Shown here: positions 6,489-10,840 of the stretch, in pieces
Numbering within the stretch: position 1 is the first letter of the stretch
How the letters are laid out: every line of letters starts with the position of its first letter
Origin: JAFDED01 sp964611635
GTDB lineage: Bacteria; Desulfobacterota; JAFDED01
Length of the DNA: 10,840 nt
Direction of reading: 5' to 3'
Assembly (NCBI GenBank): GCA_964611635.1
Contig: CAZTAS010000217.1
Span: 1-10,840, forward strand
Notes under the pieces: generated by a model
What the model saw: the letters and a program-made list of their open reading frames with translations, nothing else
What the model was told of the DNA's origin: nothing
Databases searched by the model: none
Translations under genes and position numbers: made by a program

Positions 6489-7895
6489 CTACTTCGGCCA
6501 AATCACCCCGCGCAGCATTTCCAGGCCTTCCACCACCTGGGCTCGGAGCTCGTACCACGATGTGAGCTTCCAGAGTCGCCGCCAGAGGTAAGATGGGCGG
6601 AGGTAAAACCTCAGGATGAAGCGCCGCCGCAGCCTGTACATCTCCTCCCGGCTGAGCTCCCGGGTGGGCATGGCAATGTTGCGGCCGGTCTGGTCCATTG
6701 AAAACGTCTCTTCCTGCACAAGCCCCTCGGCCAGCGCCTGCTTGCGCAGCTCGGTCCCCACGCGGGGAACGGCCAGGTTGAAGGATGCAAAGTCGCATTC
6801 AAGCGATTTGGCCAGACACAGGCTCTCCTCCACCGTCTCGGCCGTTTCCTCAGGCAGTCCCAGGATAAAGGTCCCTACTGTGCGGATGCCCAGCCGGCGG
6901 CACCAGGTGAAAGCATCCCGGATCTGCTGTTTGGAGTATCCCTTTCGATATCGACGCAATATATCCTCGTTGGCGGTCTCCACGCCCAGGATGATTGTGT
7001 GGCAGCCCGCTCGCTTCATTTCCTCCAGTACGGGAGGATCCACCACGTCCACCCGGGAGAAACAGCTCCATCCCATCCCGGGGACCTGCTCTCGCATGGC
7101 GGCACATAGCTCCAGTGTCCGCTGCCGCACCGCTCCGAAGGTCTGATCGATGAAGAAAATCTCATTGATTCCCATCCGGCGAATGAAGCGAAGCTCCTCC
7201 ATCACGTTCCCGGCAGGCCGGACCTTAAATCCCAGGTTGGACATGATGCAAAAGCTGCATTTAAAGGGGCATCCATAATCCGTGAGCACCGAGGCGAAAC
7301 GGCGCTTCCTGGAAAATGAATAGCGGTATCCAGGGTGCTGAAAAAGGTCGTGTCGCGGCACGGGCAGCTCGAATTGGCGGTTCATGACTCGCGGTTGGTC
7401 CCGTACCACCACGCATCCGGCGTCGCGATACGCCATGTTTTCAATTCGCTCGGGCTCTCCCCTCAAGAAATGAAGGGCGTCTTCGTTGGTGAAATCGAGG
7501 ATGATCCCGTCCAGGAACGGATAGCGCTCCAGCCACATGCCAGGTTCTTCCATGAAGAGATCACCGCTAACCAGGAGAGGGGCTCCCGCTCGGGTGCGGA
7601 CCTCTTCGAGGAAAGGGAAATCCTCTTCCAGACTGACTGCGCCGGTCATGGCAACGATGGCCGCCGGTGCATGCCGCACAACCCCCTCAAGGGCCTCGTC
7701 AGGGCTCAGGCGCATCACCATGGCGTCTTCCACTACCACCCGGAAGGGGCCGGAAAGCCTGCCGCTAAGGACAAGAAGGTCAAGAGGGTGGAAAAGATAG
7801 TTGGACTTGGTGGTCTTGCTGCAATAATAGTCTCGTATGTAAATCTTCTTCCCCGGGGGGTTGAGCAGAAGGACTGTGGACGATTCGGGTATCAT
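6489..7895 (-). CDS. Radical SAM protein with B12-binding-like N-terminal domain
   Basis: This 468-residue protein has the layout of 'B12-binding' radical SAM enzymes. Residues ~1-150 form a Rossmann-like N-terminal domain (VLLLNPPG start, HPLDLLVLSGRL). Residues ~200-400 form the SAM barrel with the cluster motif CPFKCSFC (C209, C213, C216; CX3CX2C). Further barrel motifs are EIFFIDQTF, GVETANEDILRRYRKGYSK and FILGLPEET, followed by a basic helical tail (RFYLRPSYLWRRL). It should bind a 4Fe-4S cluster and cleave S-adenosylmethionine to a 5'-deoxyadenosyl radical. The N-terminal domain lacks the DxHxxG cobalamin signature, so cobalamin binding is doubtful. The start lies 5 bp after the GT9 stop, with GGGAG 12 nt upstream inside the GT9 end, which implies co-transcription. 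Context suggests it modifies a glycan, lipid carrier or related surface molecule. The reaction cannot be assigned. Confidence 0.9.
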   Translation of the reverse strand: MIPESSTVLLLNPPGKKIYIRDYYCSKTTKSNYLFHPLDLLVLSGRLSGPFRVVVEDAMVMRLSPDEALEGVVRHAPAAIVAMTGAVSLEEDFPFLEEVRTRAGAPLLVSGDLFMEEPGMWLERYPFLDGIILDFTNEDALHFLRGEPERIENMAYRDAGCVVVRDQPRVMNRQFELPVPRHDLFQHPGYRYSFSRKRRFASVLTDYGCPFKCSFCIMSNLGFKVRPAGNVMEELRFIRRMGINEIFFIDQTFGAVRQRTLELCAAMREQVPGMGWSCFSRVDVVDPPVLEEMKRAGCHTIILGVETANEDILRRYRKGYSKQQIRDAFTWCRRLGIRTVGTFILGLPEETAETVEESLCLAKSLECDFASFNLAVPRVGTELRKQALAEGLVQEETFSMDQTGRNIAMPTRELSREEMYRLRRRFILRFYLRPSYLWRRLWKLTSWYELRAQVVEGLEMLRGVIWPK

Positions 7896-7900
7896 GGGGT

Positions 7901-9076
7901 TCAGAATCTCCCGTTGTTAAGGAACTGGTGAAGTGCCTCCTTAACCTCTTCGAGGTCGATGGCCTGCATGCAAATATTGGTTCCCTTGCATTCGGACATC
8001 TTGGCGTTGTACACATTCAAGCAGGGGCTGCAGTAAAGGTCGGCAAAAAAGATCTTCCGGTTATCCACCACGGGCGCATAGCGCACGGGCGTATCCGGGC
8101 CATAGAAGGCCATGACAGGGGTGTTCAACAATGCTGAGAGGTGCAAGGGCCCGGTGTCATTAGTAATAACCAGGTGAGCTTCGGCCAATAGACCCGCCAG
8201 CCCATAAAAGTCTAATTCGCCGGCCAGAGAAATGGTGCTTTCGGGATTTCGCATAATGGAGAGCACGTGCCGGACGTACTCTTCTTCCTCGCTGGCGCCA
8301 GTCAAGACAGGCCGGATGTCGAACTCTTCCACCATATGATCCATGAGTCCTGCAAAACGATCAGCGGGCCAGCGCCCCTCCAGGCACCGGTCCGAAGCAT
8401 TTACGTTCACCACAATCAGTTTTTTATCCTCATTCAGACCCTTTTGGCGCAGAAGTGAGCGTATCCGATCCCGATGGAGCGAATCGATTCGGAGTCTGGG
8501 CTTCAATGGCTGCTCCACAGGATCGGCCCCCACAGATTGGCCCAGTGCCATGAATACCTCTGTTATATGTTTGTAAGCATTAAAATAGGCGGGGTGGGTC
8601 AGCAGATTGCCTCTCCAGAAAGTCTTTGTGTAATAGCCCACCCGGTAAGGCGCCCCTGTCAGGTAGCTGAAGATCATGGAGAAGCGCGCGAAAAACTCAA
8701 GGTCGAACACCATGTCCACACCGCGCCATCGAAGATACAAAAGCCGCGCAATGACGTCTCGTGTGAAGACCAGGAAATTATCAGGCCTTACCGTCAAGAT
8801 CTCGTCTACTGGGTCCACACATCGAAGCAGGGGTTCGTTGACGGCAAAGGTAACGAAATAGATTCGGGCATCGGGGTATTTTTTTCGAATTGCGTGCAGC
8901 AGCGGTGTGCAAAGGATGATGCTGCCCATTCCAAAAAACTTCAACACCGCGATGGAAGAGACTTTCCGGGGGCGCGCCGGAAACAGGCGTCGCTTGAACC
9001 AGTGAAACAGGCTCAGCATCGTGCACAGAGTTGTGCCCACAGCCTGGTCGATAAAGATCATTTTCCTCAGTCGCAT
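7901..9076 (-). CDS. Glycosyltransferase family 9 (heptosyltransferase-like)
   Basis: This 391-residue cytoplasmic or membrane-associated GT-B enzyme belongs to the GT9 (ADP-heptose:LPS heptosyltransferase) family. The N-terminal Rossmann domain begins with SIAVLKFFGMGSIILCTPLL (~41-60), the usual lrxGxxGDxllxtPll region with GMGS in place of GD. The C-terminal nucleotide-sugar domain has VVVN-type strand residues (~221-226), RWPADRF (236-241), SLAGELDFYGLAGLL, the hallmark NDTGPLHLSA (306-315) and FYGPDTPVRYAPV. Late cysteines (C349, C352, C363, C369) form a CxxC...CxxxxxC pattern found in this family. GGGA lies 8 nt before the ATG at 9076; starts at residues 6 or 20 are possible but less well supported. 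Length is typical (about 350-390). In this operon it probably adds heptose or a related sugar to a surface glycan or lipid core. The donor cannot be deduced. Confidence 0.92.
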   Translation of the reverse strand: MRLRKMIFIDQAVGTTLCTMLSLFHWFKRRLFPARPRKVSSIAVLKFFGMGSIILCTPLLHAIRKKYPDARIYFVTFAVNEPLLRCVDPVDEILTVRPDNFLVFTRDVIARLLYLRWRGVDMVFDLEFFARFSMIFSYLTGAPYRVGYYTKTFWRGNLLTHPAYFNAYKHITEVFMALGQSVGADPVEQPLKPRLRIDSLHRDRIRSLLRQKGLNEDKKLIVVNVNASDRCLEGRWPADRFAGLMDHMVEEFDIRPVLTGASEEEEYVRHVLSIMRNPESTISLAGELDFYGLAGLLAEAHLVITNDTGPLHLSALLNTPVMAFYGPDTPVRYAPVVDNRKIFFADLYCSPCLNVYNAKMSECKGTNICMQAIDLEEVKEALHQFLNNGRF

Positions 9077-9084
9077 TATAGTTT

Positions 9085-9088
9085 TCCC
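9085..9088 (-). promoter_or_regulatory. Ribosome binding site of the GT9 gene
   Basis: The minus strand reads GGGAAAAC here, with GGGA 8 nt before the ATG at 9076. It is modest in strength but better placed than anything before the alternative internal methionines, so it supports the longest start. Confidence 0.5.
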
Positions 9089-9131
9089 ATAGCCCCTATC
9101 CTGGAGATCAGGGGTTCATTGCAAAATTAGC

Positions 9132-9166
9132 AATTATCATTGATAATTTTGCATTGATAATTTTGC
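9132..9166. repeat. Tandem 14-bp repeat with overlapping palindrome between the GT genes
   Basis: ATTGATAATTTTGC occurs twice head-to-tail (9139-9152 and 9153-9166). The left copy overlaps a 17-bp near-perfect palindrome, AATTATCATTGATAATT (9132-9148, single central base). An inverted GCAAAATTA half-copy lies just upstream at 9121. The cluster fills most of the 110-bp gap between the stop of the GT39-like gene and the start of the GT9 gene. The dyad could be a protein-binding site or a weak AT-only hairpin in the mRNA. It is not a classical terminator because the stem lacks G/C pairs. Confidence 0.65.
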
Positions 9167-9186
9167 ATTTTTCAATGCCCTCCTAT

Positions 9187-10770
9187 CTACAGCCCCTGGA
9201 TGCGATAGACCTTGGCCGGCGATCCAGAACTCTTGGAGAAGACCAGTTGAAAATGCGTTGGATATTGAGCCAGGAGCCTATCCCATTTCCTACGACCCGT
9301 GTCGTAGAAGGGAGGAGTGTCGTCCAGCAAGAGGTATCGCGCTCTGGAAGCTCGCACAAGGCCAATATCGTGCTCCGGCTCTCCGGGGTCCCACAGGCCA
9401 ATTCCGCGAATTCCATCCGTCATAACATACATCCATCGCCATCGACGCGAGAGAACCAAATCCTCTTTACGGACGTTGTTCCGCACCCAGTCGGCAGCAT
9501 GAACAAGGTTGGCAACGGAGAGTATCTGAAAGCCTGTCCGGCGCTTGAATATTTCCCGGGCGCTTCCGGCTCCTGCGGCAAGGAGAGCGGCCAGGAAAAG
9601 GACGGCGGTTGCTCTCTCAATCTGGATCCAATTTAGTCTCACAGCGATCCTTCCCAGGACATCATGTATGCCCACAAACAGGTACAACCAGAAAAAAGCC
9701 ATAAGTGGCATGTAATGGCGCGGGAAATAGCGATTCCATCCCATGCACATCCCCATATAAATAAGGATATACATCTCAATAGGGGGGATATTCCGAAAAA
9801 GGTGCCAAAAACCTCCGGCTCCAACAACTCCCCGCAGACGATTGATGAACCCAATGATTATTAAAATCGCCAGGGCGGCTCCGAAAAAAAACTTTATCGC
9901 CCACCATTGTGATCCTGTAGTGATAGGGGTGAATATGGGATAAAACAGAAGATCCGGCAGATCCCGGTCCAGCAGATGGAAAATATTGGCGCCAACCCAC
10001 TCAAACATTGATGAAACATCGGGTGTATAATACCGAAACTCATCGGCGTAGCGCATTCCCACCCATGTTCCCCTGACAAACCAGGGTGCCGTGATGACCC
10101 CCAAAATCACCGCCAGCTTCACAGCCAACCACAATGACCTCCTGGTGCCGACAACGTATATAGCCGTAAGGAGCAATGTCACTCCCAGAAGGCGCGTGTA
10201 AAATGCCGCGGCGAGAAAAAGAATCAGGAGCATCCAATGGGTTGGGACAGATACTTCTCCATCACGTTCCTTTTCCATTAAGCTCAGCGCAGTGAATGAA
10301 ACAGCGCAATACAGTGCTTCAACCATGATGGTATGAGCAAACACCACCACGGGAGGACTGATGGCCCAAATTGCTGTTATGGCCCTTGCCCATCCCTCTC
10401 CGGTACTGCGGCGAAGGAGGGCATAAAGCGGCCAGATGGCCAAAACCATGAAGAATGAAGAAACGCATTTCAGCGCCACAAGATTTCCCGGAGCAAGATA
10501 CTCCACAGGTGCCAGCATCATCGGGAAAAGGGGTGGATATTGCACATCGGGATGATCGGCCGGATCGGCTGTAAAAGAGTAACCCTTTCCACTGGCCAGA
10601 GCACGCGCCAGGATAACAAAGTGTGCATTATCGTCTGCTATTTCCAAAAAACCATTAATAGAAAGGGCGTAAATAACTGTGGCCAGGGCCATAATTAAGA
10701 TCAGAAAACGGCGGGGGCTTGGATAGTGAATCAAGGGTAAATCATAGGGGAAGGGTTTCGTTTTCCTCAT
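9187..10770 (-). CDS. Polytopic GT39-like glycosyltransferase (PMT/ArnT superfamily)
   Basis: This 527-residue integral inner-membrane protein belongs to the GT-C superfamily, which transfers sugars from polyprenyl-phosphate donors on the periplasmic side. After a first membrane helix (~23-42) comes the conserved acidic loop EIADDNAHFVILARALASG, where the DD pair (46-47) fits the catalytic Asp position of the family (x-D-x-x-Y-xx-IA-xx-La-x-G-x-Gy). PPLFPMMLAP follows, and then about nine or ten further hydrophobic helices. A RYFPRHYMPLMAFFWLYLF segment resembles the RYllPllPfl helix of GT39/GT83 proteins. The soluble C-terminus contains AADWVRNNVRKEDLVLSRRW and YVMTDG, typical of the family's periplasmic tail. 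The ATG at 10770 is preferred over a GTG at 10800 because the GTG sits inside a hairpin and the first ten residues add nothing family-like; neither start has a strong ribosome binding site. It is the first gene of the probable three-gene operon. The donor and acceptor are unknown. Confidence 0.88.
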   Translation of the reverse strand: MRKTKPFPYDLPLIHYPSPRRFLILIMALATVIYALSINGFLEIADDNAHFVILARALASGKGYSFTADPADHPDVQYPPLFPMMLAPVEYLAPGNLVALKCVSSFFMVLAIWPLYALLRRSTGEGWARAITAIWAISPPVVVFAHTIMVEALYCAVSFTALSLMEKERDGEVSVPTHWMLLILFLAAAFYTRLLGVTLLLTAIYVVGTRRSLWLAVKLAVILGVITAPWFVRGTWVGMRYADEFRYYTPDVSSMFEWVGANIFHLLDRDLPDLLFYPIFTPITTGSQWWAIKFFFGAALAILIIIGFINRLRGVVGAGGFWHLFRNIPPIEMYILIYMGMCMGWNRYFPRHYMPLMAFFWLYLFVGIHDVLGRIAVRLNWIQIERATAVLFLAALLAAGAGSAREIFKRRTGFQILSVANLVHAADWVRNNVRKEDLVLSRRWRWMYVMTDGIRGIGLWDPGEPEHDIGLVRASRARYLLLDDTPPFYDTGRRKWDRLLAQYPTHFQLVFSKSSGSPAKVYRIQGL

Positions 10771-10796
10771 AATGAAGGTTCCCAATGAGTCAACTA

Positions 10797-10840
10797 CCAC
10801 CCCTAAAAGGGGTGGCTTGTGGATGACCCTAAAAGGGTCA
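10797..10840. repeat. Twin hairpins with TAAAA loops upstream of the GT operon
   Basis: Two perfect hairpins stand side by side. CCACCCCTAAAAGGGGTGG (10797-10815) has a 7-bp stem, and TGACCCTAAAAGGGTCA (10824-10840) has a 6-bp stem. Both carry the identical TAAAA loop and are separated by 8 bases. The second ends exactly at the window edge, so more units may follow. Identical loops and shared CCC/GGG inner pairs suggest a common origin, such as REP-like elements or IS200/IS605-type terminal hairpins. No T-run follows either stem, so an intrinsic terminator is not supported. Confidence 0.7.

Noticed and set aside
6616..9130. Plus-strand frames of up to 218 codons opposite the radical SAM and GT9 genes
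   Set aside because: They are antisense to strongly supported genes and have no recognisable motifs.

Overview
The window looks like a piece of a Gram-negative environmental bacterial chromosome, most plausibly deltaproteobacterial (Desulfobacterota-like). That placement is an inference. It rests on a large secreted thermolysin-type protease with thrombospondin type 3 repeats, an IS1182-type transposase remnant, and a radical SAM/glycosyltransferase cassette with a heptosyltransferase-fold enzyme. No rRNA, tRNA or taxon-specific marker is present. All intact genes lie on the minus strand.

Left region (1-2000) is a zone of gene decay. A nested GC-rich palindrome (16-107) is followed by three broken genes: an M20-family amidohydrolase N-terminus read across three frames (226-688, plus), a TPR-protein C-terminus with one frameshift (1182-1525, plus), and a secreted protein with a signal peptide and one frameshift (1585-1882, minus). 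The 690-1180 stretch is AT-rich and holds no gene I can support.

Centre (2002-5436, minus) is one 1144-residue secreted M4 metallopeptidase. It has a signal peptide, a beta-type N-terminal domain, an FTP/PepSY propeptide, a complete thermolysin-like catalytic domain, a calcium-binding TSP3 array and a C-terminal domain. A strong ribosome binding site precedes it.

The middle gap (5540-6488) contains mobile-element debris: the first ~62 residues of an IS1182-type transposase with a possible terminal repeat upstream, and a sequence resembling the 3' end (domain VI) of a group II intron without any reverse transcriptase.

Right region (6489-10770, minus) is a probable operon in the order polytopic GT39-like glycosyltransferase, GT9 heptosyltransferase-like enzyme, radical SAM protein. 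The last two are separated by 5 bp. Together they suggest assembly or modification of a cell-surface glycan, with the GT39-like protein working from a polyprenyl-phosphate sugar at the membrane and the GT9 enzyme in the cytoplasm. The radical SAM protein's chemistry cannot be read from sequence. A tandem 14-bp repeat with an overlapping palindrome sits between the two glycosyltransferases, and twin TAAAA-loop hairpins lie upstream of the first gene at the window edge.

I see no clear new defence or biosynthetic system. The most distinctive items are the protease architecture, the radical SAM/GT cassette and the density of broken genes and mobile-element remnants.
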